A DNA stretch of 64,000 nucleotides from Novipirellula caenicola (GTDB lineage Bacteria; Planctomycetota; Planctomycetia; Pirellulales; Pirellulaceae). Positions 9,729-19,027 of this stretch are shown here, one piece after another (the stretch's first letter is position 1; every line of letters starts with the position of its first letter). The stretch is taken from NCBI RefSeq assembly GCF_039545035.1, contig NZ_BAABRO010000002.1, forward strand, positions 868,001 through 932,000, given 5' to 3'. A model generated the notes under the pieces. That model did no database searches. It saw only the letters and a program-made list of their open reading frames with translations, and was not told the DNA's origin. A program made the position numbers and the translations under genes.

Positions 9729-10499
9729 ATGCCTGCTGTTCTTGCCATCGCGGCGCACCCGGACGACATTGAATTCTTCATGGCCGGCGCCATGTTACAG
9801 TTGGCGCGGCGCGGTTGGGATTTGCACTACGCTAATCTCTGCGATGGTTCGCGGGGGTCGACGACCATGGATCCTGTGACCTGTGCTGCAACACGGCTCG
9901 CCGAAGCTCGTCGCGCAGCCGAGGTGATGGGGGCAACGTTTTACGAGCCGATTTTTCCCGACATGGAAGCCGCCTACACGCCCGCGAACTTGCGAAAGGT
10001 GGCCGCCATCGTTCGCAAGGCAAAGCCCACGATCGTGCTGACGCATTCGCCGGTCGATTACATGGAAGACCACGAGATTAGCTGCCGCTTGGCCGTCAGC
10101 GCCGCCTTTGCGCATGGGATGCCAAATTTTCCAAGTGATCCCGAGTTGCCGGTCTACATGGACCCCGTCACCGTGTACCACGCGCAAACGCCGGGGCATC
10201 GCACGCCGCTTGGCCAGTGGATCACGCCACACATGTATGTCGACGAAACCGATGTGATCGAGACCAAGGTGGAAGCGTTGGCTTGTCATGCGAGCCAGAA
10301 ACAATGGCTCGATGAGAGCCAAGGCATGGACAGCTATTTGCAGGCGATGCGCGATCTCAGTTTGCAGATGGGGCAAAAGAGCGGCAAATTCCAGTACGCC
10401 GAAGGTTGGCGTCGTCGCGAGCATTGGGGATTTTGCGGGCCTCAGGACGATCCGCTGCGTGATGCGCTTGCCGACATCATCGTCGATACGCGAACCTAG
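9729..10499 (+). CDS. PIG-L family N-acetyl-sugar deacetylase
   Basis: A 256-residue zinc-dependent deacetylase of the PIG-L/LmbE family, whose members remove the acetyl group from N-acetylglucosaminyl compounds (for example BshB in bacillithiol synthesis or MshB in mycothiol synthesis). The zinc motif AHPDD is at residues 9-13, and a downstream EDHE segment (YMEDHEISC) supplies the further conserved histidine. The ATG sits just after the A-rich segment AACGAGAACCAAACG. The stop codon overlaps the stop of the convergent GspE-like gene by four bases. No thiol-synthesis partner is nearby, so the substrate is unknown; BshB1-like, mycothiol-S-conjugate amidase-like and glycan deacetylase roles are all possible. 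Confidence 0.85.
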   Translation: MPAVLAIAAHPDDIEFFMAGAMLQLARRGWDLHYANLCDGSRGSTTMDPVTCAATRLAEARRAAEVMGATFYEPIFPDMEAAYTPANLRKVAAIVRKAKPTIVLTHSPVDYMEDHEISCRLAVSAAFAHGMPNFPSDPELPVYMDPVTVYHAQTPGHRTPLGQWITPHMYVDETDVIETKVEALACHASQKQWLDESQGMDSYLQAMRDLSLQMGQKSGKFQYAEGWRRREHWGFCGPQDDPLRDALADIIVDTRT

Positions 10500-11713
10500 T
10501 TTGCCCCAAGCACTCGGTAGACTTCGGTCATATCGGTAATGCCCTGTTGGGCTAGCGTTTCAGCTTGACTGCGAAGATCCACCCATCCGGCGTCGATGGC
10601 GTCGGTTCGCATCTGTGTCGCCGAGGCGTCGCGATCGATCGCTCGGGACAATGCTTCGCCGACGGGATCCGAACCGTCGAAAAAGATACAATCGGCGACC
10701 GCCACGCGGCCGCGATATCCAGTGCCAACACATGCTTGGCAATCCGACGCTTGCAATGCGTTTCGGCCTTGCGGGTGATCACCGTTGCCCTGATTGTCGT
10801 CTCGGCATGCATCGCAACATCGCCGCAACAATCGCTGGGTTACCACCGCGCGAATCCCGCTCTGTAACGCGTAACTCGGTACTGCGAATTGGATCATTCG
10901 CCGCAATGTTGCGGCGACATCGGTGGCATGCAACGACGAGAAAATGAGATGCCCCGTCAACGACGCTTGCATCGCCGCTTCGGCGGTCTCGGGATCGCGA
11001 ATCTCGCTGACAAGCAGCACTTCGCTGTCTTGTCGTACGGCGCTTCGCAGCGCCGACGCCAGCGTCATCCCGCCACTTGGATCGAGCTCGCTTTGGCTGA
11101 TCGAATCGATCACCGATTCCACGGGATCTTCGATCGTGATCACGCTTCGCCGCGGCCTCTGCGCCGCGATCGTTCGCAGCATGCTGTACATCGTGGTCGT
11201 TTTGCCGCTGCCGGCGGGACCGGAAAGCAAAATCGCACCATCGGTTTGCAAACACAGCTGTTTGAGTTTCGCAGTGGTTTTGGGATCAAGCCCAAGCGAA
11301 TCGAGCGTGTCAAACCGATCGTCCTTGCGAAGCACTCGCAGCACCGCACGAGGCCCATGCACGGTTGGAAACACACTCAGCCGTAACGAAGGCGGCTCAT
11401 TCGACGCGGCGGTTTCGTCCCGCCATTTCAATCGGCCTTCCATCGGTTGGGTGCTGCGATAGGTCGGCAGCCCCGCCAAGACCATCAGCCGCGTAACCGG
11501 ATCGCCGGCACTGCCGCCACGGATCCAATCGGCGACCGACAAAACTCCGTCGATGCGAAACAGAACATCCCAGCCCGCTTTGCGAGGTTGAATGTGGATG
11601 TCCGAAGCGTTGCTCGAGATCGCTGTCTCGAGCAAGCGATCAACTGCGGCAACGGCGTAATCGCTGGCCGCAGGATCAAGCCCCGTAAAAATTGAACCGG
11701 GCTCAGTCGCCAC
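10496..11713 (-). CDS. GspE/PilB-type secretion or pilus ATPase
   Basis: A 405-residue cytoplasmic hexameric-type ATPase of the type II secretion / type IV pilus family. N-terminal ASDIHIQP is at 36-43, Walker A GPAGSGKT at 165-172, the Asp box ITIEDPVE at 192-199, a Walker B-like segment LLVSEIRDPETA at 233-244 (Ser where Gly is usual) and the His box TGHLIFSSLHATD at 253-265. A four-cysteine zinc site follows, with CC at 299-300, then C303, C325 and C328. The protein lacks the long N1E domain of full GspE/PilB, so it is short. The start is GTG at 11713, overlapping the upstream TPR/alpha-CTD gene by 11 bases. No other secretion genes are adjacent, so its machine is elsewhere or unknown. Confidence 0.85.
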   Translation of the reverse strand: MATEPGSIFTGLDPAASDYAVAAVDRLLETAISSNASDIHIQPRKAGWDVLFRIDGVLSVADWIRGGSAGDPVTRLMVLAGLPTYRSTQPMEGRLKWRDETAASNEPPSLRLSVFPTVHGPRAVLRVLRKDDRFDTLDSLGLDPKTTAKLKQLCLQTDGAILLSGPAGSGKTTTMYSMLRTIAAQRPRRSVITIEDPVESVIDSISQSELDPSGGMTLASALRSAVRQDSEVLLVSEIRDPETAEAAMQASLTGHLIFSSLHATDVAATLRRMIQFAVPSYALQSGIRAVVTQRLLRRCCDACRDDNQGNGDHPQGRNALQASDCQACVGTGYRGRVAVADCIFFDGSDPVGEALSRAIDRDASATQMRTDAIDAGWVDLRSQAETLAQQGITDMTEVYRVLGAN

Positions 11714-13034
11714 GAAGCTTGATTCCGAGATCGGCTAGCTTCTCACGGACTTCGTTCAAGCTGGTCACCCCAAAGTTCTTGCACTCGAGCATTTCATCGC
11801 CCGTTTTGCGAACCAATTCGCCGATCGTGTTCAATTGCAAACGCGCCATGCACTTGCGAGCACGAACCGACAGATTCAGATCCGAGATCGGACGCTCGAG
11901 CAACGCTTGCTCATCAGGCGACATGTGGCTGGTGTCGATCGGTGGATCGTTGCTCTTCTTTTCATGAGCAAATTGACCGAGCGAAAGTCCCTTGCTGGTC
12001 AACATTTCGCGGATTTCGACCAAGCTTGTTTCGCCAAAGTTCTTGCTGCTTAGCAGTTCGGCTTCGCTGGTTCGCGTCAAATCCCCAATCGTGTCGATGC
12101 CCATCTTCTGCAGACAGTTGCGGCTTCGCACGCTGAGTTCGAAGTTAGCAACGGGCATGTTTAGCGTTTGGGCCAAACGATCGTTGCGGCGCTGAGCTTC
12201 TTCGTCGTACAGCAGGTTGCCGGTTGCCGCGGCATCCTTCAAATACAGATTGGTTTGCGGATGATCGGGATACGATTCAAGGATTCGGCGATAACACGCC
12301 TGAGCACGATCAAATTGGTTGTTGTCTTCGTAAATCAAACCAAGATTGATCAAAGCCCCGATGCCGGTCGGAAATGCCTTGGCCGCACGCTCGTACAGTT
12401 TCAGTGCTTCGGCGTCGTTGCCCATCCGATCGTTTTCGAGTGCCAATCCGAACAACGCACCCGCATGATTTTCGTCGGTGTTCACGGCGCGTTGGTACAG
12501 AGCAAGTGCCTCTTCCAAACGGCCACCGACAGCGGAAACCGTCGCCGCACGTTGGTACATGTATTCGGACGTCTGCTCGGCAGGTCCGAAAATGTTATCA
12601 AGAATTTCCAGCGACTTTTCGGTGCGGCCGGCGTATCGATGAGCCTCGGCGATACGGATGTTGCATTCGTCCGCGTTGTAGCCCGAGGTTTGGGCTTGTT
12701 GGTATACCGGGATCGCTTCGTCGTAGCGGCTCAATTCAAACAGAGCGCGTGCTTGATAAAACAACGCCATCGCGCTGCCGTCCGCGTTTTGCAGCGTTTC
12801 CAGAGCCGCTTTGAATTTACCGAGCAAAAACAGACAGACGCCCATCTTGGTCTTGGCTGCCGGACTGAGCGATTCGTCCGTCTCCATTTCGTTCACGGCA
12901 TCGCGAAGTTCGCCGAAATGGCCGTAATTCTCAGTGATCGCAGAACGAATGGCTGCGACATCGGATGGACCAAACGAATTGTTTGCCAGAACCATCTCTT
13001 TCAAATCGAGCACATCGAGTTCGATATCACTCAT
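11703..13034 (-). CDS. TPR protein with two RNA-polymerase alpha-CTD-like domains
   Basis: A 443-residue protein. Residues about 60-265 form tandem TPR helices (for example AIPVYQQAQTSGYN and AQACYRRILESYPDH). Residues 298-352 and 384-440 are two helix-hairpin-helix modules like the C-terminal domain of the RNA polymerase alpha subunit, each with LSVR-x-R near its start, TIG[DE]L, and KNFG-x-TS-L-x-E-[IV]-RE. In alpha, this module binds UP-element DNA and activators. A free-standing tandem copy on a TPR scaffold might bind DNA, RNA polymerase partners or ribosome-linked factors; this is inference. It overlaps the GspE-like gene and lies about 90 bases downstream of tRNA-Thr on the same strand. 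Domain identity is strong; function is unknown. Confidence 0.85.
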   Translation of the reverse strand: MSDIELDVLDLKEMVLANNSFGPSDVAAIRSAITENYGHFGELRDAVNEMETDESLSPAAKTKMGVCLFLLGKFKAALETLQNADGSAMALFYQARALFELSRYDEAIPVYQQAQTSGYNADECNIRIAEAHRYAGRTEKSLEILDNIFGPAEQTSEYMYQRAATVSAVGGRLEEALALYQRAVNTDENHAGALFGLALENDRMGNDAEALKLYERAAKAFPTGIGALINLGLIYEDNNQFDRAQACYRRILESYPDHPQTNLYLKDAAATGNLLYDEEAQRRNDRLAQTLNMPVANFELSVRSRNCLQKMGIDTIGDLTRTSEAELLSSKNFGETSLVEIREMLTSKGLSLGQFAHEKKSNDPPIDTSHMSPDEQALLERPISDLNLSVRARKCMARLQLNTIGELVRKTGDEMLECKNFGVTSLNEVREKLADLGIKLRGD

Positions 13035-13121
13035 CGAGAAGCATCTCCTGTCGCGAGCTGTTTAAGCTATGGATGTAAGTTTCGAGCAAAACTTACATTA
13101 AATTTGAATCTTAAATTGAGA

Positions 13122-13195
13122 AGCCAGCGGCGGGATTTGAACCCGCAACCCTCGCATTACGAATGCGATGCTCTGCCAATTGAAGCTACGCTGGC
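13122..13195 (-). tRNA. tRNA-Thr: tRNA-Thr (anticodon CGT)
   Basis: The minus strand folds as a standard tRNA of 74 bases without encoded CCA. The 7-bp acceptor stem is GCCAGCG/CGCTGGC, with discriminator T. The anticodon stem TCGCA/TGCGA has loop TTCGTAA, giving anticodon CGT, which reads the threonine codon ACG. The T arm GCGGG-TTCAAAT-CCCGC is intact. No integrase or attachment-site duplication is seen beside it. Confidence 0.95.
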
Positions 13196-13393
13196 GTTCG
13201 CTCGTTCGGGGGGCTAAGGGCATCCGGCTTCGTGTGCCATGTCGAAAGCCTGTGCCAAAAGAACGGCGTGTCCAAAGAAAATAAGCGAAATACCTAAAAT
13301 TCGTCAATAGGCGACGATCGCAACAAAACCCTCTCTGGCCTCTAAATCCTGACGCTAAGACCAATTAGGAGGGAAAAATCAGCGGTGTTGCGT

Positions 13394-14371
13394 TCAAACC
13401 AATTTTTTTTGCCACTGATGCCCTTTTTCTGTATTTTCGAATTGAAGCGTCTCTAATTGGCGAATCAGCTCGCTGCGATCGCTGTTGACGGCCGTTTCGA
13501 CCGTGTAAATCCGGCGATCGGCGAGCGTTTGAATCAGACTGCCAATCAAAAAACTTTCTGCCCCGCTCATCCGGTCGGCTTCCGCCAATGGCGATAAATC
13601 GAGGATCGCGTGGGCACAATTCATCACTTGAGCCTCGACGTCACTGCACCAAAGTTCCACCTCGGCCAACATTTCGCCGGTGCGATGGTCCACAATCTTG
13701 TGACGCTCGATGTCAAAGTGCGAAAACGCTGACGCCAATCGGGGAACCACCGGCATACGAGGCTCGCGAACGCCTCGCGTGGTCCGGCGTAACTGCAACG
13801 CCTCGCGGTTGACCGGCGGCCGGTAGGGGCTCGTTGAGACCACTAAACGCGAAATGGGATCGCTCGCCGTGTAGCCCGCCTCGGTTAACAGCGAACTGGT
13901 TCGAGTGTCCGCTTCGGGAATGCCGATGCCATGACCGATCGGAGGCAAACCGACGTAGCCGTCATAGGCGTCGCGAACCAGACCGACGCGAAGCGAATGA
14001 CAGCCGAGCTCTTTGACCCGATCCTCGGCCGCCGCCAACAAAGGTTCACAGACTTCGAGCCCCCCATTGGGCGAGAAGCAAAATGCCAGCATGCGCCCCA
14101 TATGATCGTGCTGGAACCCCGTTTCCAAATCGGTCTTTTGACCGGTTTCTTCGGGATAACGGTCCACCGCGACGTGACACCAAGCCCGCACTTGGCCGTC
14201 GGAAAGCGCGACCAACAGATTGGCGGGATCGAAAAAAGTGCGAGCTAAAATGGCTTGCTCGATCGTCGCCATCGCGACCGGCGGCGCGACGCCGATGCAA
14301 GACCAGTGATCGATCCAGACATCCACCAGTCGCGGTAAGTCTACATTGCAAAAGGGCCGAATTGTTGACAC
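13394..14371 (-). CDS. GNAT-family acetyltransferase-like protein
   Basis: A 325-residue protein. The N-terminal half resembles GNAT acyltransferases: it starts MSTIRPFCNVDLPRLVDVW, has a core strand around AWCHVAV, then an LRVGLVRDAYDGYVGLPPIG segment and the closing SSLLTEAGY, typical of the GNAT C-terminal strand-helix. The second half repeats an acetyltransferase-like pattern (QVMNCAHAIL, FLIGSLIQTLADRRIYTVET), so a tandem-GNAT fold is plausible. The start is GTG at 14371. Canonical acetyl-CoA loop residues (R/Q-x-x-G-x-G/A) are not obvious, so activity is uncertain. It is transcribed alone. Confidence 0.55.
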   Translation of the reverse strand: MSTIRPFCNVDLPRLVDVWIDHWSCIGVAPPVAMATIEQAILARTFFDPANLLVALSDGQVRAWCHVAVDRYPEETGQKTDLETGFQHDHMGRMLAFCFSPNGGLEVCEPLLAAAEDRVKELGCHSLRVGLVRDAYDGYVGLPPIGHGIGIPEADTRTSSLLTEAGYTASDPISRLVVSTSPYRPPVNREALQLRRTTRGVREPRMPVVPRLASAFSHFDIERHKIVDHRTGEMLAEVELWCSDVEAQVMNCAHAILDLSPLAEADRMSGAESFLIGSLIQTLADRRIYTVETAVNSDRSELIRQLETLQFENTEKGHQWQKKLV

Positions 14372-14756
14372 GGTAAAATCGCCGCTTGCGTTCAGGTGGA
14401 GAGTTTCAAGGATGGAAATGCAAGAACTGGACCGTTCTCCATTTTTTTCGCGTCATAACGGCAACGACAAGACTCGTGCACCGGCAAGCTCCGAGCGGAT
14501 GGGAGAGGCCTGCACAGCTTGTCGCCCTTTTATATACGAATCCTCGGTTTTTGTTTAACAAAACTGTAGCCGGAATCAAAATGAATGTCAGCAATACGAA
14601 CGCGTGCAGCGACCTGCGAATTCAATTCGCGATCCGCGATTCGGTGCCTCTCGAGACGCTTTTTCGATGCTGACCCGCCATGCTGACACGCATGGAGGTT
14701 TCGTTTTGATGTTTCGTTCACCCCTTCAACCCTTTTGACGTCAAACCTTTCCAACG
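14372..14756. other. Intergenic region, nothing recognised
   Basis: This 385-base divergent region between the GNAT-like and SecA-like genes must hold their promoters. An A/T-rich stretch lies around 14529-14580. Short open frames here have no recognisable product. Confidence 0.35.
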
Positions 14757-16544
14757 GTGTTCAGCGACCTTCACAATCGGGATGCTTCCGCTCGCTCGCT
14801 CGACCAACCACGGTTGTCGGCGTCGTTGGCCGACGAAGCCGCAGCGGTGATCCAGGATCAACTAGGATTGACGCTGCGTCCGACTCAAATCGAGGCGGCT
14901 CGCTGTTTGTTCGACCCTTCGATTGTGGAGCTGCCTACCGGCGAAGGCAAGACACTTAGTATCGCCGTGGCCGCGATCGCCATGGTCAGCGCCGGTCGAC
15001 GTGTTTTTGTCGCCACTGCAAACGACTATTTGGCGACACGCGATTGCGAGTTCTTGCAGACGGTTTTTCAGGCATTGGGCATCACCGCTGCGTCCATCAC
15101 CGCCCAGACGACGTCGGCCGAAAAGCAAGTCGCCTACGATGCGGATGTCATCTACAGCACGCTTCGGCAATTTGGATTCGATTATCTGACCGAGCGGATC
15201 GAGTGGCGAAACGAGCAGCGAAACGCACAACGAAACGAGTCCGCATCTCGTCGTCATCGCCAGATAACGCGGGATGTGTTGTTGGTCGATGAAGCTGACA
15301 GCGTGCTGATCGACGAAGCTTGCACTCCGCTGGTGATCTCGTCCCCTTCGGTGACCGTTGAAGCGAACACCGCAGCGATGTATCGCTGGGCTGCGGATTT
15401 TGCCAAAACGTTGTCAGCCAACATCGATTTCGTCTCGATGGCCGATTCGGACGCGATTGCGTTGACGACGGCGGGACACCAAAAGGTGCTTCGCTCGACG
15501 ATGCCCGTCGAAATGAATCAATTGACCAGCACTGAAATTGTCGCGGCGGTGGAAACGGCAATCGAGGCAGCCACCCGGTTTCGCCGTGATGAACATTACC
15601 TTGTCAGCGAAGATCAGATTCAATTGGTGGATGAATTTACCGGGCGGGGGCAAGTCAATCGAACCTTTGCCGCAGACCTTCATCAAGCGATCCAAGCTCG
15701 CGAGGAAGTGGCGATCACACCACCCTCTCGGCCGCTGGCGCGAATCACGATTCAAGAGTTTGTCGCCGGTTTTGCTCATCTGTCGGGGACGACGGCTACG
15801 GCGTGGGAAGATCGCCGCGAGATTGCTGATGTCTATGGATTGTCCGTTCGGCGTATCGCGTCTTGGAAACCGCTGCGACGTATCGAATATCCCGCCCAAG
15901 TTTATTGCAGCGAAACGGCCAAATTCGAAGCGATTGCCGACGAGATCCAACAGGTCGTCGCTGACGGACGCGCCGTGCTGGTCGGCACTCGAACGATTGA
16001 AAAATCGGAACAGCTGAGCCGTGTGTTGCAGGCCCAAGGTTTGCAGCATGTGGTGTTAAATGCGCGGCACGTGGATCGTGAAGCCGAATGGGTCAAAGCG
16101 GCGGGAACCTCAGGCCGGATCACCGTTGCCACCAACATGGCAGGACGTGGCACCGATATTCCGCTCGATCCATCCGTCGCGGATGCCGGTGGTTTGCATG
16201 TGATCGTCAGCGAACCCCATTCGGCGGCTCGCATCGATCGCCAATTGATTGGCCGAGCAGCCCGGCAAGGGGATCCGGGGTCGTGTCGCTGTTATGGGTC
16301 GATCGATGACGAAATACTCGATCGCGCGTACGGAGCGGTGGCCGCCGACTCGCTGCGACATCGCCTGCGAAATTTGTACTCCGAAACGCAAGTCCGCCGG
16401 CAACTTCGCCGCGCCCAAACCGCCGTCACCCGAACGCAGCGGCGCGGGCGACGTCATCTAACAGCCCATGCCAACCGTTTCGCTTTGCAAATGCGTTCGC
16501 TCGGACTCGATCCTCATCTCGATCCGATCAGTGAATCCCGATGA
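14757..16544 (+). CDS. Short SecA-like translocase ATPase
   Basis: A 595-residue relative of SecA, the ATPase that drives proteins through SecYEG. Walker A PTGEGKT is at 60-66, motif II VDEAD at 177-181, followed by the SecA-type SVLIDEACTPLVISS (Cys replaces the usual Arg of IDEARTPL). A shortened preprotein-binding segment has LVDEFTGRG. The second motor domain has ATNMAGRGTDIPL near 458-470 and an IGRAARQGDPGS Arg-finger segment near 500. The protein ends soon after, so most of the helical scaffold/wing region and the zinc C-tail of full SecA (about 900 residues) are missing. The GTG start follows an A/T-rich leader. A membrane role distinct from the main SecA is likely, but the client is unknown. 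Confidence 0.85.
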   Translation: MFSDLHNRDASARSLDQPRLSASLADEAAAVIQDQLGLTLRPTQIEAARCLFDPSIVELPTGEGKTLSIAVAAIAMVSAGRRVFVATANDYLATRDCEFLQTVFQALGITAASITAQTTSAEKQVAYDADVIYSTLRQFGFDYLTERIEWRNEQRNAQRNESASRRHRQITRDVLLVDEADSVLIDEACTPLVISSPSVTVEANTAAMYRWAADFAKTLSANIDFVSMADSDAIALTTAGHQKVLRSTMPVEMNQLTSTEIVAAVETAIEAATRFRRDEHYLVSEDQIQLVDEFTGRGQVNRTFAADLHQAIQAREEVAITPPSRPLARITIQEFVAGFAHLSGTTATAWEDRREIADVYGLSVRRIASWKPLRRIEYPAQVYCSETAKFEAIADEIQQVVADGRAVLVGTRTIEKSEQLSRVLQAQGLQHVVLNARHVDREAEWVKAAGTSGRITVATNMAGRGTDIPLDPSVADAGGLHVIVSEPHSAARIDRQLIGRAARQGDPGSCRCYGSIDDEILDRAYGAVAADSLRHRLRNLYSETQVRRQLRRAQTAVTRTQRRGRRHLTAHANRFALQMRSLGLDPHLDPISESR

Positions 16545-16706
16545 ACGATCGCACGAGATTCTCGCGAGGAGTTGGGGATTCTCGCAGGTCGTTTGAAGCG
16601 ATGGCGATTCACGCTAACCGGTCACTGCGGTATGATTACGCCATTGATCGATTCAAGTGATTCTCGGATTGATTCTGCGACTTCGAAACGGCTGGGCAGT
16701 GTGCAT

Positions 16707-18770
16707 ATGATATCGAATGACCTGACAATCAAACTTGCCTCCCAACGATGGCGTCCGGTCCACCGGCACTATTCCTCGGCTACGATGGTCGTGGTCGGCC
16801 TCGTGTTGCTGGCATTGCTGGCTCCCCACGCCAACGCGGCTACGCCTGGATTGCAAAGCCACGTCAAGCCATTCTCGTTGCCTGGCGCCGATGGCACCAC
16901 AGTCTCGCTTTCCGCCGACCCCACCGTCTCGCTAAACGTACTTTGTTTCCTCGGAACTGAATGTCCGCTGGCGCGAATCTATGGCCCTCGGCTTGATGCA
17001 TTGGCCCAACAATACGCCGACCGCGGCGTTCAGTTCATTGGAATCAACAGTAACATCCAAGACTCGATGGATGAGTTGCGGCGGTATGTCAAAGATCATC
17101 GGCTGACCTTTCCGGTGGCCAAGGATTATGACCGACGTGTTGCGGTTCAATCCGGTGCCACGCGTACTCCTGAGGTATTTGTGATCGATCGTTCCGGAAC
17201 GGTCCGCTACTCTGGTCGCATCGACGATCAATACGAACCGGGCATCGCACGGAAACAGGCGACACAGCACGATCTTCGTGATGCCATCGATGCACTGCTT
17301 GCCGGCGAACCGGTTCCTCGCCCGAAAACCACCGCGATGGGCTGCTTGATCGCGTTGCCACGATCAACGCCCAGCGAAGCCGAAGCGACGGTGACGTACT
17401 GTGATCAAGTCAGTCGCGTGTTGCAAAAGCATTGTGTCGAGTGCCATCGAGCGGACGAGATTGGACCGTTCTCGCTCGAAGAGTACGACGAGGTCATTGG
17501 TTGGGCCGACATGTCGCTCGAAGTGATCCAACAGCATCGGATGCCGCCTTGGCACGCCGATCCCAACCATGGTTCGTTTGCCAATTCACGGCATATGCCG
17601 GAGGAAGACAAGCAGATTTTGGCGGATTGGGTTGATGCCGGCATGCCCTTTGGCGACGCAAGCAAATTGCCTCCGCCTCGTGAATACGTCGCGGGATGGC
17701 AACTCAGCGAACCGCCGCATCAAATCGTAACGATGAACGAAACACCGTTCCAAGTCCCGGCGACCGGGACGATCGAGTACCAATACTTTGTCGTCGATCC
17801 CGGTTTTAAAGAGGATAAATGGATCCGGGCGGCCGAAGTGGTGCCAGGCAATCGATCGGTGGTCCATCATTCAATCGCCTTTGTGCGGCCTCCCGATGGT
17901 GCTGATTTTCGCGACATCGGTTTTCTTTCCGCCTATGTTCCCGGCCAACAGCCCAGCGAATTTCCCGCCGGCTATGCCCAACGGGTTCGTGCCGGTTCGA
18001 AATTGGTGTTCCAAATGCATTACACCCCCACGGGCAAAGCGACCGAGGATGTCACGCGAATTGGATTGCTGTTCGCGGATCCCGACGACGTCACTCACGA
18101 AGTCTATGTGTTAGGAGGAGTCGAACAAGAGTTTGAAATTCCGCCTCATGCAGCCAACTATGCCGTCAACGCCGATATCGGTGGTTTTCCCGAAAACGGC
18201 ACGCTGTTGTCGATCACGCCGCACATGCATTTGCGAGGCAAGTCGTTTCAGTTTGTCGCGAAAACCAAGTCGGGTGAGCAGACGTTGTTGGATGTCCCAA
18301 ACTACGATTTCAATTGGCAGCACAACTATGTGCTGAGCCAACCGCTGCCGCTGAGCGATGTGAAACAGCTTTCTTTCACGGCGGTGTTCGATAACTCGGC
18401 CGACAACCCCACCAACCCGGATCCGTCCGAATTTGTGACCTGGGGCGATCAAACGTGGCAAGAAATGGCGGTCACGTTTGTGGCGGTTGCCAAGCCACGG
18501 GATGCCAATGCCAATCAAGGCAAAACCGCAGTTGATCCTGACCAAAGGAAACGTCGGGCCGAGCAGCGAAGGAAGCAGGAACAGGAAGCGTCGCAATTCG
18601 CCGACCGTTATATCGAGCGGTTTGATTCCGACGGCGATGGTTTGATCAGCAAACATGAACTGCCCGATTCGGTGCGGATGTTCAGTTTTGGTTCGTTCGA
18701 TCATGACCGAGACGGTCTGCTCAGCCACGAAGAAATCCGTGCCGAATCGCTAAGTCGTTTGACGCGATAA
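16707..18770 (+). CDS. Redoxin / CxxCH / copper-monooxygenase-like / EF-hand exported protein
   Basis: A 687-residue exported protein. After an N-terminal membrane or signal segment (VVVGLVLLALLAPHANA) comes a thioredoxin-fold redoxin domain, about 52-195, in which FLGTECPLARIYGP has one cysteine where peroxiredoxins have theirs. A CVECH haem-binding motif (C243, C246, H247) follows, as in planctomycete cytochrome-like modules. Next is a copper type II monooxygenase-like region with His clusters VVHHS, MHYTP and HMHLRGK. Two EF-hands close the protein (FDSDGDGLISKHE and FDHDRDGLLSHEE). The ATG at 16707 is preferred; the frame extends to 16572, but that adds a basic, non-signal extension. It is probably a periplasmic redox enzyme; substrate unknown. 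Confidence 0.75.
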   Translation: MISNDLTIKLASQRWRPVHRHYSSATMVVVGLVLLALLAPHANAATPGLQSHVKPFSLPGADGTTVSLSADPTVSLNVLCFLGTECPLARIYGPRLDALAQQYADRGVQFIGINSNIQDSMDELRRYVKDHRLTFPVAKDYDRRVAVQSGATRTPEVFVIDRSGTVRYSGRIDDQYEPGIARKQATQHDLRDAIDALLAGEPVPRPKTTAMGCLIALPRSTPSEAEATVTYCDQVSRVLQKHCVECHRADEIGPFSLEEYDEVIGWADMSLEVIQQHRMPPWHADPNHGSFANSRHMPEEDKQILADWVDAGMPFGDASKLPPPREYVAGWQLSEPPHQIVTMNETPFQVPATGTIEYQYFVVDPGFKEDKWIRAAEVVPGNRSVVHHSIAFVRPPDGADFRDIGFLSAYVPGQQPSEFPAGYAQRVRAGSKLVFQMHYTPTGKATEDVTRIGLLFADPDDVTHEVYVLGGVEQEFEIPPHAANYAVNADIGGFPENGTLLSITPHMHLRGKSFQFVAKTKSGEQTLLDVPNYDFNWQHNYVLSQPLPLSDVKQLSFTAVFDNSADNPTNPDPSEFVTWGDQTWQEMAVTFVAVAKPRDANANQGKTAVDPDQRKRRAEQRRKQEQEASQFADRYIERFDSDGDGLISKHELPDSVRMFSFGSFDHDRDGLLSHEEIRAESLSRLTR

Positions 18771-18835
18771 CGCGGACGATAGCCGCCAAGTGCCCGCTCC
18801 GTTCGTTTTGTGGAGGAAGCGGCAAGTCCGAGTCG

Positions 18836-18866
18836 TCGTGGATCTTGCTAAAGATCCCACCATGGA
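18836..18866. repeat. Short dispersed hairpin, GGATCTT family
   Basis: GTGGATCTTGCTAAAGATCC folds on itself. The same hairpin, in either orientation, occurs near 32629-32652 and 51750-51772. It lies between the redoxin-fusion gene and the exporter gene and may act as a terminator or be a dispersed repeat. Confidence 0.4.
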
Positions 18867-19027
18867 AAGGCCTGTCCAGGGGATGATCTCTTCCACGGTT
18901 AGATCCTTTTCACAGGGCGGTGCTTCGATGTTCTTTTTTTTTAAGGACGTGTAGCCACGTCCACTACGGTCACGCCGGATCCTTGTCTTTTCACTCGTCC
19001 TAAATCCCCCCCGGAAACTCACACGAA

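Noticed and set aside
12168-13217. 349-codon plus-strand open frame
   Set aside because: It lies wholly opposite the TPR/alpha-CTD gene and runs into the tRNA; its translation has no family features.
13122-15000. Integrated element at tRNA-Thr
   Set aside because: No integrase, no duplicated tRNA 3' end and ordinary genes on both sides.
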